Notes: a model not told the origin generated them from the letters alone. A stretch of DNA of 13,840 bases from an uncultured PS1 clade bacterium (GCA_937950605.1 CALFDA010000095.1:1-13840); one strand, 5' to 3'. Positions 6,864 through 13,504 are shown, counted from the stretch's first letter. A program made the numbers and translations.

Positions 6864-7255
6864 GTAAAGAAGCTTTCGAAAGTAGTTGTGGCATCAATTC
6901 AGAACCTTTTGCCTTGCAAAACTTAGGCAATGTTATGGAACCTGAATTTAGTGAAAATTGCATTTTAATTATTGACCCAAGTATGCCGATTCATCATCGC
7001 GCCTATGCAGTGGTGCGTTATCAAGACGAATTGTATTTCCGCCAATATATCGAGCGTGGTAACCGTAAATTTTTGTTGCCACTCAACATACAACACGATG
7101 AAATTGAATTAAAAGGCGATTTTGAAACCATTGGTTGTGTCATACAACAAAAACAACGCAAACAAAAGCCTCTACACTATTATCATTTAAATCCCAAGAC
7201 TAAAAACATGGATTTCGTTATCTCTGGAAAAGAGAAAATAAAAGAGAGAAAATAA
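6860..7255 (+). CDS. LexA/S24-fold protein lacking both catalytic residues
   Basis: 131 residues aligning by eye with the C-terminal S24 peptidase domain of LexA-type proteins: GNVMEPEF..NCILIIDP (LexA SMSM..GDLLAV), RAYAVVRYQDELYFRQYIERGNRKFLLPLN (LexA GQVVVARIDDEVTVKRLKK..LLPEN), and FETIGCVI. The nucleophilic serine position is Val25 and the general-base lysine position is Arg61, so self-cleavage should be impossible if this alignment holds. There is no N-terminal helix-turn-helix. The ATG at 6860 overlaps the mutM stop as ATGA; an ATG at 6851 in the same frame is an alternative. Pairing with a DNA-repair gene suggests, but does not show, a repair link. Its last 107 bases are duplicated at 9440-9546, flanking the restriction-modification insert. 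The basic tail KEKIKERK is encoded by a small tandem repeat. Confidence 0.8.
   Translation: MSKEAFESSCGINSEPFALQNLGNVMEPEFSENCILIIDPSMPIHHRAYAVVRYQDELYFRQYIERGNRKFLLPLNIQHDEIELKGDFETIGCVIQQKQRKQKPLHYYHLNPKTKNMDFVISGKEKIKERK
7149..7255 (+). repeat. Left 107-bp direct repeat (3' end of S24-like gene)
   Basis: Matches 9440-9546 at an offset of 2291. Positions 7149-7246 differ at one base (C7194 versus A9485). Two more differences occur before both copies end on the same TAA, giving 104 of 107 identical. Sequence diverges immediately beyond both ends. This copy supplies the present C-terminus of the S24-like protein. Confidence 0.95.
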
Positions 7256-7268
7256 AAGAGAGAAAATA
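7241..7268 (+). repeat. 14-bp tandem duplication spanning the S24-like stop codon
   Basis: AAAGAGAGAAAATA occurs twice in direct succession (7241-7254, 7255-7268), preceded by a 12-base variant lacking one GA (7229-7240). The stop codon lies across the first junction, so later copies are untranslated. The right-hand repeat copy at 9532-9545 has only one, diverged unit, so the expansion is specific to the left copy. Confidence 0.85.
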
Positions 7269-7295
7269 ATATGGAATAATCTTACACCTGAACAT

Positions 7296-7330
7296 ACTCA
7301 TTGATGTTGAATGTTTGAGTTAATTTTTTT
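7296..7330 (+). terminator. Weak terminator candidate after mutM and the S24-like gene
   Basis: ACTCA (7296-7300) pairs with TGAGT (7316-7320), with possible extra CATT/AATG pairing inside, followed by TAATTTTTTT. The T run is good but the stem is short. The rest of 7256-7464 holds no gene I can recognise; the plus-strand frame at its right end is only the antisense of the endonuclease pseudogene. Confidence 0.4.
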
Positions 7331-7464
7331 GGCGCATTTATGCTGTAATCCACAAAAATCAAGCAACAGGGCGGATACACCTTACGTCAATGATTTATAG
7401 ATATTCGGGATAGCCTAAATAACAAATATAGTGCAATCTAACGCGACCCAGTTTACAGAAACTA

Positions 7465-8140
7465 TTAAATCTCAAACTCCTCAATTGTTTTATATAAATC
7501 CACTAAATGTTTCTCATGAACTCGAAATCCAGTACCATGGTTTCTTGCACTTGTTCCTTTTTCATGTAATCTTAGATCAACTAATAACTGTTTATTCTCA
7601 AATTGATTTGGAAGTTCCTCCAGACAAAAATCTGGCTCTATCGTAATAAAAATACTCTATGCCGTCTCTCTTTTCAGTTTGAGCCTTTACCAATAATACA
7701 TTTTTAACCTTTGCTTCAAATCTCTTTTGTACTTCTGATAATTGCCAAGTTGCTATAACTACTCCATCTATATGCCTAACTGATATATAGTCATCTTCAA
7801 CATGTAAAAATAATCCAGCATTATTAGCCTTCATTTCTATAGTGTAGTATATTCCTTGTCTACCATTTTTATCTAAACTACCATATTTTTTAACAGCATC
7901 AAGAGGATTTATTTGCCAAGCTTTTTTGTTAAAGGTAAATAATGTAGTCATGCTATGACTATTTTCTCGTTGTGCTTTAAGTTCAATAGGACCAAAATCA
8001 GGAGAGTTTATATTATCTTCTTTTTTGCCCAATAAATGTTCTAGTGTATAACCTACGCCAGTAGGACCTTTTCTCAAAGTTTTAACAAATCCACGTCTCT
8101 TAATTTCTGATAGTTTATTTTTAATTTCATTAATATCCAT
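7465..8140 (-). pseudogene. MvaI/BcnI-family type II restriction endonuclease, frameshifted
   Basis: The first frame (8140 to TGA at 7598) gives 180 residues with GPTGVGYTLEHLLG and the PD-(D/E)XK-type active site SPDFGPIELKAQR (Asp48, Glu53, Lys55), then SMTTLFTFNKKAW. MvaI and BcnI are monomeric enzymes that cut CCWGG and CCSGG. The conserved C-terminus VDLRLHEKGTSARNHGTGFRV is not in that frame; it is read in the +1 frame from about 7602 to TAA at 7465-7467. The region is 676 bases, one over a multiple of three, and joining the frames would give about 225 residues, near the family's 240-250. The shift lies between 7598 and 7656. As sequenced the product loses the HGTGFR region and is probably inactive. 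ATG 8138-8140 follows the methyltransferase stop by one base. Confidence 0.88.
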
Positions 8141-8141
8141 A

Positions 8142-9358
8142 CTATTTCCTAAAAATTACAATATATTCATTGAGCATGGTTTTTTTTGTTACACCAGATT
8201 TATTTGTTGGGGAATTTTTAAGGGGCATTACTTTGTTCAAAATATCTCTAACAAATATATTTTTAAAATTAAGCCCTAACATAGCAAAAAAATCAGCAGT
8301 TATTTGATCCATAGGAATTTGCACGCCTCCAACAGTTCTGTTGCCAACAACAAAACATACTCTGCCATTCTCATTGAGGTTCTTAACAACATTTTTTAAG
8401 GCATTAAGATAGCCATTAAAGAAATGTAAAACATCTTTTGCCCGTTTATCATTATTCAACTTTATTTTTTCTAAGGTATTTTGTAGAATTTCACTATTTT
8501 GAATATTTGGATTTATTTCTCCAACCTTACCAATAGACTCCTGATCTATTTTATAATCTATCTGACCAAAACTATTTAAATCTGATGTCCACTCTAAACC
8601 AAAACTTGAATATTCTCCATAAGCAACAGTAGTTCTACTATCTCCATATGGGGGAGATGTTATTACCAAATCATAATTTATTTTTTATCAATAGGTTTTT
8701 CTGAGTTGCACAACTGATGAGTCGACTTTGCCAAATGACAATTAGTTAAATCAAAAATATCTATTATGTCTTCGATATGTTGAAAAAATCTACCAAAAAC
8801 ATTGTTTGCTATATGATTAATCTTTTCTTTTTGAATTCTATATCTTTTAAATTCACCATTTCTGGTTAGAGATTGATCTCTGCATGTATATGCAAAACAC
8901 ACTATAAAAAAGTCCGAATAGATATAGTGATTGTTTTTTAAAACAAATCTAATTTTTCCAAGATCGTCTATAACAGATTCTTTATACCAATAGTCAATAT
9001 TATTTATATCAGGAATATCTGTATTATTACCAGAAACTATATTATTTTTTAAATCATTAAATTCATTTTTTAATTTTTGTATATCAAAATTAGTGTTTTT
9101 TACTTTTGAAATTAATAAAGATAGAGGGTTAATATCAAAACCTATGGACTTATGTTGTTTTATGCTTGATTGTAAAAGAGTAACGCCACTACCGCAAAAA
9201 GGATCAAAAACTATATCATTTTTATTCGCATAATTATCAATTAAAAAATCAACCAAATTAGGGTGCAACATAGCTGGATACTTGTGTATCTTATGTCTAC
9301 CGCTTGTAAGTTGGATACCACGAAATGATAAGTCCTCTTTAACTGTTCTTGTATACAA
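8142..9358 (-). pseudogene. N4-cytosine-type DNA methyltransferase of the R-M pair, split by an A6 frameshift
   Basis: The first part (9358-8678, 226 residues) carries RHKIHKYPAMLHPNLVDFLI, the SAM-binding motif FDPFCGSGVTLLQ (51-63), GFDINPLS, and the variable region with SLTRNGEFKRYRI. The second part (8142 to about 8680) begins NYDLVITSPPYGDSRTTVAYG, with the catalytic SPPY, and ends NSPTNKSGVTKKTMLNEYIVIFRK, as expected for this family. The two frames meet at six A's (8681-8686, minus strand): GAT AAA AAA TAA. A seventh A would read through in frame as about 405 residues. It presumably protects the sites cut by the adjacent endonuclease. The only available start is TTG at 9356-9358, right after an in-frame TAA, with no Shine-Dalgarno. 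True mutation, phase variation, slippage and sequencing error all remain possible. Confidence 0.88.
9349..9358 (-). promoter_or_regulatory. Palindrome over the methyltransferase start codon
   Basis: TTGTATACAA is a perfect 10-bp palindrome whose first three bases on the minus strand are the TTG start. Methyltransferases and C proteins often repress their own genes by binding such sites. No C-protein gene is present, so any binder would be the methyltransferase itself or a host factor. Confidence 0.25.
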
Positions 9359-9386
9359 AAATTAAATCACAATGGATAAAATTGAG

Positions 9387-9392
9387 ATTATA
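9387..9392 (-). promoter_or_regulatory. Candidate -10 box for the R-M operon
   Basis: TATAAT on the minus strand about 28 bases before the TTG start lies in the 81-base gap between that start and the right direct repeat. The upstream sequence is almost all A/T and no good -35 is visible at standard spacing. Its position inside the insert means the cassette carries its own transcription signal. Confidence 0.4.
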
Positions 9393-9439
9393 TACTATTG
9401 TTACAAATTGAATTTATTTGCTTATTCTTCTGTAATTCA

Positions 9440-9546
9440 AAAAACAACGCAAACAAAAGCCTCTACACTATTATCATTTAAATCACAAGACTAAAAACAT
9501 GGATTTCGTTATCTCTGGAAAAGAGAAAATAAAAGAGCAAAAATAA
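9440..9546 (+). repeat. Right 107-bp direct repeat (remnant of S24-like gene 3' end)
   Basis: Copy of 7149-7255 with three differences. It keeps the S24-like reading frame (from AAA to NMDFVISGKEKIKEQK and TAA at 9544-9546), changing one Pro to His and one Arg to Gln. A TAA at 9433-9435 closes the frame just upstream, so it is an orphan gene tail. It is probably the original 3' end left behind when the cassette inserted. Confidence 0.93.
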
Positions 9547-9587
9547 TTTGTAGAAACCTGAGAACATTACAAAAAGTAATCTCATAA

Positions 9588-10409
9588 TTATGGTAGTAAT
9601 ATTTGCCCTGTTTGATACATGTCACCTAAATCAAACTGTACTGTACGACTCGTGAATAAATAGATTTTGAAGTCTGCGACATTTCCTGCGACATTTCCGT
9701 CACCATTTATATAAATGGAAAATGCGGTTACTTTCGGAATGAACTGGGGGTATTCATCAAGTTTAATAAAATCATCTAGTCTGTTAATGTCGAAATTAAT
9801 GAGACAGTTACTAAAATCTAATACATCATCTACGAAATCATGAATCCTATCTTTACCACCAATAGATGAATTATCATAAACAAAGGTATCTTTGCCAGTG
9901 CCACTCTCTATGTTATTAGTACCAGTACCACCTTTTATGATGTCATTGCCAGCACCGCCTTCTATGATGTCATTACCAGTATTGCCTTCTGCGTTGTCAA
10001 TACCATCACCACCGTATATAGTGTCATCACCAGTGCCACTAGATATTCTGTCATGGCCAGCACCGCCGTATATAGTGTCATTACCAGCACCGCCGTATAT
10101 AGTGTCAACACCATCACCGCCGTATATAGTGTCAACACCATCACCGCCCCATATGAGGTCATTACCAGCACCGCTATTTATTATGTATGCACCATCCTTA
10201 TTAGGACGTATTGTGTCATCCTCATCACCATAGTTTAGTTCTGTTGGCTCTGGTGAGGGATATTGGTTTGTATTTGTGTTATCTGTTGGGTCTGGTGAGG
10301 GAGGGGGGGGTTGGTTTTTAACTTTGCCAAAAGTAGATCCAGAGCCAGATCCGCATCCAGACATAAAAACTGGCAACACAAATATTAACAAATATCGAAA
10401 TATTCTCAT
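9588..10409 (-). CDS. Lipoprotein with RTX calcium-binding repeats
   Basis: 273 residues from the ATG at 10407-10409; a TTG nine bases upstream is the alternative start. An N-terminal signal with a lipobox (FVLPVFMSGC, Cys19) predicts lipid anchoring. A glycine/serine stretch and a proline-rich linker (residues 33-56) follow, then about eleven RTX nonapeptides (GGxGxDxIY, roughly 79-175) forming a calcium-binding beta roll. The C-terminal 90 residues (IHDFVDDVLDFSN, TAFSIYINGDGN, DFKIYLF, FDLGDMYQTGQILLP) resemble the tail of type I-secreted RTX adhesins. Having both a lipobox and a type I-like tail is unusual. No hydrolase or pore-forming domain is seen; a surface structural or adhesive role is inference. 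It carries a C8 run and 27-bp DNA repeats, so length and frame may vary between strains. No clear terminator or Shine-Dalgarno is visible. Confidence 0.87.
   Translation of the reverse strand: MRIFRYLLIFVLPVFMSGCGSGSGSTFGKVKNQPPPPSPDPTDNTNTNQYPSPEPTELNYGDEDDTIRPNKDGAYIINSGAGNDLIWGGDGVDTIYGGDGVDTIYGGAGNDTIYGGAGHDRISSGTGDDTIYGGDGIDNAEGNTGNDIIEGGAGNDIIKGGTGTNNIESGTGKDTFVYDNSSIGGKDRIHDFVDDVLDFSNCLINFDINRLDDFIKLDEYPQFIPKVTAFSIYINGDGNVAGNVADFKIYLFTSRTVQFDLGDMYQTGQILLP
9675..9698. repeat. 12-bp perfect tandem duplication in the RTX lipoprotein gene
   Basis: TGCGACATTTCC occurs twice in succession (9675-9686, 9687-9698). It encodes the repeated GNVA in GDGNVAGNVADF within the C-terminal domain, an in-frame four-residue duplication. 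Confidence 0.9.
10089..10142. repeat. Perfect 27-bp tandem repeat encoding RTX nonapeptides
   Basis: Two identical 27-base units (10089-10115, 10116-10142) encode GGDGVDTIY twice. Diverged units continue on both sides (for example 10062-10088 and around 10008). The units are contiguous with no spacers, so this is a coding minisatellite. Confidence 0.92.
10303..10310. repeat. G8/C8 homopolymer in the lipoprotein linker
   Basis: Eight G on the plus strand read as C8 in the coding strand, encoding the PPP of NQPPPPSP about 34 residues after the start. Slippage by one or two bases would put the RTX region out of frame, so this is a candidate phase-variation tract. As sequenced the gene is in frame. 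Confidence 0.85.
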
Positions 10410-10490
10410 ATAGTTCAAAAACTAAAAATTTACCTAATCATAGTACTCAAACTTTTTGTAGCACTGGTTTTCAGTAGAGCACCATATTCT

Positions 10491-10955
10491 TTAACCTATT
10501 TGTAACATCATTGTTAAGGCGTTAAGCGCAAAATTCACGCTATCTTGTATGACTTGTTGGCGTTTTCCACTAAACTGCTGCACAGTAGTAGAGCACTTGT
10601 CCAAATGGCAAAAACCAAAACACACAGTGCCAACGGGTTTATCTAGCGTGCCACCTGTTGGACCAGCAATGCCCGTAATCGAAACGCCAATATCAGCATT
10701 AGAATTTTGCATAACACCGAACACCATCTCAAGTGCAGTTTGCTCGCTGACTGCGCCATAAGTATCTAAGGTGATTGGTTTTACCCCTAACATGTCTATT
10801 TTTGCATAATTACTATAAGTGATAAAACCCCTATCAAAATAATCAGAAGCACCGCTTTGACTAGTCAATAACGCTGCTAAATTGCCCCCTGTGCAAGATT
10901 CTGCCACAGCAATGGTAAGTGATTTTTGTTTTAATAACTCAATTAATTGTTGCAT
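10491..10955 (-). CDS. pncC: Nicotinamide-nucleotide amidohydrolase PncC (CinA C-terminal domain)
   Basis: Cytoplasmic enzyme that deamidates nicotinamide mononucleotide to nicotinate mononucleotide, recycling the NMN released by NAD-dependent DNA ligase. The family motifs are complete: AESCTGG (18-24), GFITYSNYAK (43-52), GAVSEQTA, ITGIAGPTGG and KPVGTVCFGF, with the conserved arginine of SGKRQQVI. At 154 residues it is the standalone form without the N-terminal COG1058 domain, as in E. coli PncC. The ATG at 10953-10955 lies within the last codons of pepN, a 13-base overlap, so translation is probably coupled to pepN. About 80 bases without a recognisable gene separate it from the RTX lipoprotein downstream. 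Confidence 0.95.
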   Translation of the reverse strand: MQQLIELLKQKSLTIAVAESCTGGNLAALLTSQSGASDYFDRGFITYSNYAKIDMLGVKPITLDTYGAVSEQTALEMVFGVMQNSNADIGVSITGIAGPTGGTLDKPVGTVCFGFCHLDKCSTTVQQFSGKRQQVIQDSVNFALNALTMMLQIG

Positions 10956-13453
10956 TTAAGTGCCACTTGAACAATTTCAAAAATATTTTTAGATAACTGT
11001 TTGCTATTGTATATTTTTTCTAATTGTTGTTTTTGCAAAACTTTCAATTCAGGGGTAAAGCGTTGCCAGTGATTATAAATTGCCACTAATCTTGCGCCAA
11101 TTTGTGGATTGCTTGTATTGAGTTTGAGTATCACATCGGTAAAAAACTCATACCCAGATTGATTATGAAAATTTGTATAGTTATACCCAAAACTACCCAC
11201 GACAGCACGCAGACGATTTGGCGTGTCGAAACAAAATAGTTCATGCTCCATTAATGCATGAATGCCCTCAACATCACACACATCACTAGACGCTATAATG
11301 GCAAAATACTTGTCCATAACTTGTGTGTCATTTTTAAATTGCTGATAAAAATATTCTAATACTTGATCTCTATAACTATTGTGAGTATTAGATAAAAGCC
11401 TTAGTGCAGATAATTTGTCGGTCATACACTCAGACACGATAAATTGCTGATAAACTAAATCCATCTCACCACTTTTACTTAGATAAAACAAACATCGATT
11501 TTTTAATGCCCTATCCCCTACTGATGCTGGAGTTATATCATAGGTTTGTTTGATATTAAGTAGTTGATAAGTCTCAAGCAACAAAGGTTTAAATCTTGTA
11601 ACAATCTTTTGGATAAGTTGCTCGCGCTTGTTGTGGATATCAAACACATCAATCACATTTTGTTGATTATGTATAACACGCTCAGAAGGTAAAGTTAATA
11701 ATTCTGCCACCAAAGCTTTATCTTGAGTGTTTTTAATCATTGATTGAATTGCATCAAAAAATGCATCTTCGTCGATTGTATTGGATTGCATAATCAATGA
11801 TAGCCATAACTGTTGTGCATTGTCCCATTTAACAAAACTATCATTGTCATATTTGAGCAAAAATATTTTTTGTGCAACGGTTAAATCATCATTTAGCTTA
11901 ATTGGTGCTGAAAATCCGCGCAACCAAGAAGGCGTGGGTGCTGATGTTATATTTTCAAACACAAAGATTTGTTGCTTGTCTTTAATAGTTAGCACGCCCT
12001 GCTCTAAGGTATCACCTTGATCATTAAATAGTGCAAATGATAGCGGAAAAAAGTACTCGGATTGCTGTTTAATGTTTGCTGTGTAAATACATTTAGACTC
12101 ATCATATCGCGTTGCAACACTAACCTCGGGTGTGCCAGATGTGCAATACCAACGCATAAACTGCGTGAAGTCAAAATTATTAGCATCAGCCATAGCAGCA
12201 ACAAAATCATCAATCGTAACCGCCTGCCCGTCATGACGCCCAAAGTATAAGGCTAAACCTTTTTGAAAACCTTTTTCGCCTAACAAGGTATGCATCATGC
12301 GAATCACCTCTGCACCTTTTTCATAAACTGTTGCAGTATAGAAGTTGCTCATCTCAATGTAGTATTCGGGACGCACAGGATGCGACATAGGTCCCATATC
12401 TTCGGCAAATTGATAGGTACGCAACATTTCTACATCAGTAATACGTTTGATTGAGCGTGAATGCAAATCTGCTGTAAATTCTTGGTCTCTAAAAACGGTT
12501 AAGCCTTCTTTTAAACTAAGTTGAAACCAATCTCTACAAGTTACACGATTGCCAGTCCAGTTGTGAAAATATTCATGCCCAATAATGGCTTCAATATTTA
12601 TAAAATCGTCATCAGTGGCGGTTTTATTATCTGCCAAGATACAATCAGAATTAAAAATATTTAAGCCTTTATTCTCCATTGCACCCATATTAAAATCATC
12701 AACCGCAACAATCATATAAATATCTAAATCATATTCCAAGCCAAAACGTTGCTCGTCCCACGCAAAAGCACGTTTAAGTGCTTGCATTGCAAATTGAGTT
12801 TTGTGTATATTGTGTTTCTCGACATAAATCTTTAGTGCTACTGTTTTATCTGATAATGTTGTATAACTATCCTCTAAAACAGCAAAATCACCTGCCACCA
12901 AAGCAAATAAATAACAAGGTTTTGGTGCTGGATCATGCCAAGTTGCCCGACCCTTCGATTTCGCAACCAAATTGCCATTGCTAAGTAATATGGGGTATTT
13001 TTCATATGCTGCCTCAATATGCGTGGTGAATACGCTCAGCACATCAGGGCGGTCTAGATAATAAGTTATTTTGCGAAAACCATGAGACTCGCATTGGGTG
13101 CAAAAATTGCCACTAGACTTATATAAACCATCTAAACTGGTATTAGTTTGTGGATAGATTCGCGTCTTAACTTCCAAAACAAAACGCTCGGGTAAATCTT
13201 TTAACAATAAACCATCTTCAGCCATCTCGTAATTAGGTTTAACCCCATTCACCAAAATAGCAATCAACTCTAAATCAACGCCATTTAAAAATAATTGAGA
13301 TTCTGGGGTTTGTAGTGCTGGATTTTGATAAAAATCAATTTTTGATGAAACTAAACTTTCATCTTCAGCTAAATAAAAATGTAGTTCGGTGGTGTTAATT
13401 AGATATGCACTAGGTTTATAATGTTTGCGATGAATCGCTTGTAGTTGGGTCAT
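10943..13453 (-). CDS. pepN: Aminopeptidase N (M1 family zinc metallopeptidase)
   Basis: Removes N-terminal residues from peptides and is a main ATP-independent peptide-degrading enzyme of the cytoplasm. The exopeptidase motif GAMEN is at 257-261 and the zinc site is HEYFH at 293-297 with the third ligand Glu316 in LKEGLTVFRDQEF, exactly 18 residues after the second histidine. YYLDRPDVLSVFTT near 131-144 and FCTQCE near 117-122 match the proteobacterial PepN substrate-binding region. At 836 residues it is slightly shorter than E. coli PepN (870), and the C-terminal helical domain is present. The ATG at 13451-13453 has only a weak AGGA upstream. It is preceded by 161 bases containing a 17-bp imperfect palindrome, and its end overlaps pncC. 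Confidence 0.97.
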   Translation of the reverse strand: MTQLQAIHRKHYKPSAYLINTTELHFYLAEDESLVSSKIDFYQNPALQTPESQLFLNGVDLELIAILVNGVKPNYEMAEDGLLLKDLPERFVLEVKTRIYPQTNTSLDGLYKSSGNFCTQCESHGFRKITYYLDRPDVLSVFTTHIEAAYEKYPILLSNGNLVAKSKGRATWHDPAPKPCYLFALVAGDFAVLEDSYTTLSDKTVALKIYVEKHNIHKTQFAMQALKRAFAWDEQRFGLEYDLDIYMIVAVDDFNMGAMENKGLNIFNSDCILADNKTATDDDFINIEAIIGHEYFHNWTGNRVTCRDWFQLSLKEGLTVFRDQEFTADLHSRSIKRITDVEMLRTYQFAEDMGPMSHPVRPEYYIEMSNFYTATVYEKGAEVIRMMHTLLGEKGFQKGLALYFGRHDGQAVTIDDFVAAMADANNFDFTQFMRWYCTSGTPEVSVATRYDESKCIYTANIKQQSEYFFPLSFALFNDQGDTLEQGVLTIKDKQQIFVFENITSAPTPSWLRGFSAPIKLNDDLTVAQKIFLLKYDNDSFVKWDNAQQLWLSLIMQSNTIDEDAFFDAIQSMIKNTQDKALVAELLTLPSERVIHNQQNVIDVFDIHNKREQLIQKIVTRFKPLLLETYQLLNIKQTYDITPASVGDRALKNRCLFYLSKSGEMDLVYQQFIVSECMTDKLSALRLLSNTHNSYRDQVLEYFYQQFKNDTQVMDKYFAIIASSDVCDVEGIHALMEHELFCFDTPNRLRAVVGSFGYNYTNFHNQSGYEFFTDVILKLNTSNPQIGARLVAIYNHWQRFTPELKVLQKQQLEKIYNSKQLSKNIFEIVQVALKCNN

Positions 13454-13504
13454 ATTTTCAAAATCCTATTGATAATTTTTATTGGCATTTTTAAGTCATT
13501 GTAT

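Larger units (their letters stand above)
7149..9546. mobile_element. Restriction-modification cassette inserted between long direct repeats
   Basis: A unit of 2184 bases (7256-9439) carrying a type II R-M gene pair is bracketed by 107-bp direct repeats derived from the 3' end of the host S24-like gene. The interior is clearly AT-richer than the chromosome: 10 G/C in the 60 bases from 9001 against 22 in the 60 from 12241. No integrase, transposase or terminal inverted repeat is visible. The arrangement fits insertion with long target duplication, a mode proposed for R-M systems from Helicobacter genome comparisons. Recombination between the repeats would restore an intact S24-like gene and delete the cassette. 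Confidence 0.75.

Noticed and set aside
6860..7255. Annotation as LexA or another active S24 repressor
   Set aside because: No helix-turn-helix, and both catalytic positions are replaced (Val and Arg), so repressor or autoprotease function is not supported.
7431..7646. Plus-strand open frame of about 70 codons
   Set aside because: It lies opposite the frameshifted C-terminus of the endonuclease, whose minus-strand translation (HGTGFR region) is clearly the conserved one.
7149..9546. Integrase-mediated genomic island with att sites
   Set aside because: No integrase or tRNA is present and the repeats are long protein-coding sequence, so recombination or long target duplication explains it better.
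9560..9583. Small hairpin (ATTAC/GTAAT with GAG/CTC) after the RTX lipoprotein gene
   Set aside because: The stem is short with a bulge and no T run follows on the minus strand, so it is not supported as a terminator.
10000..10150. Regular 27-bp repeats considered as a CRISPR array
   Set aside because: Units are contiguous with no unique spacers, and the period of nine codons matches the RTX repeat.
9892..10233. Open plus-strand frame rich in proline, serine and leucine
   Set aside because: It is the antisense of the RTX nonapeptide repeats; repetitive DNA keeps several frames open. No start signal or family match.
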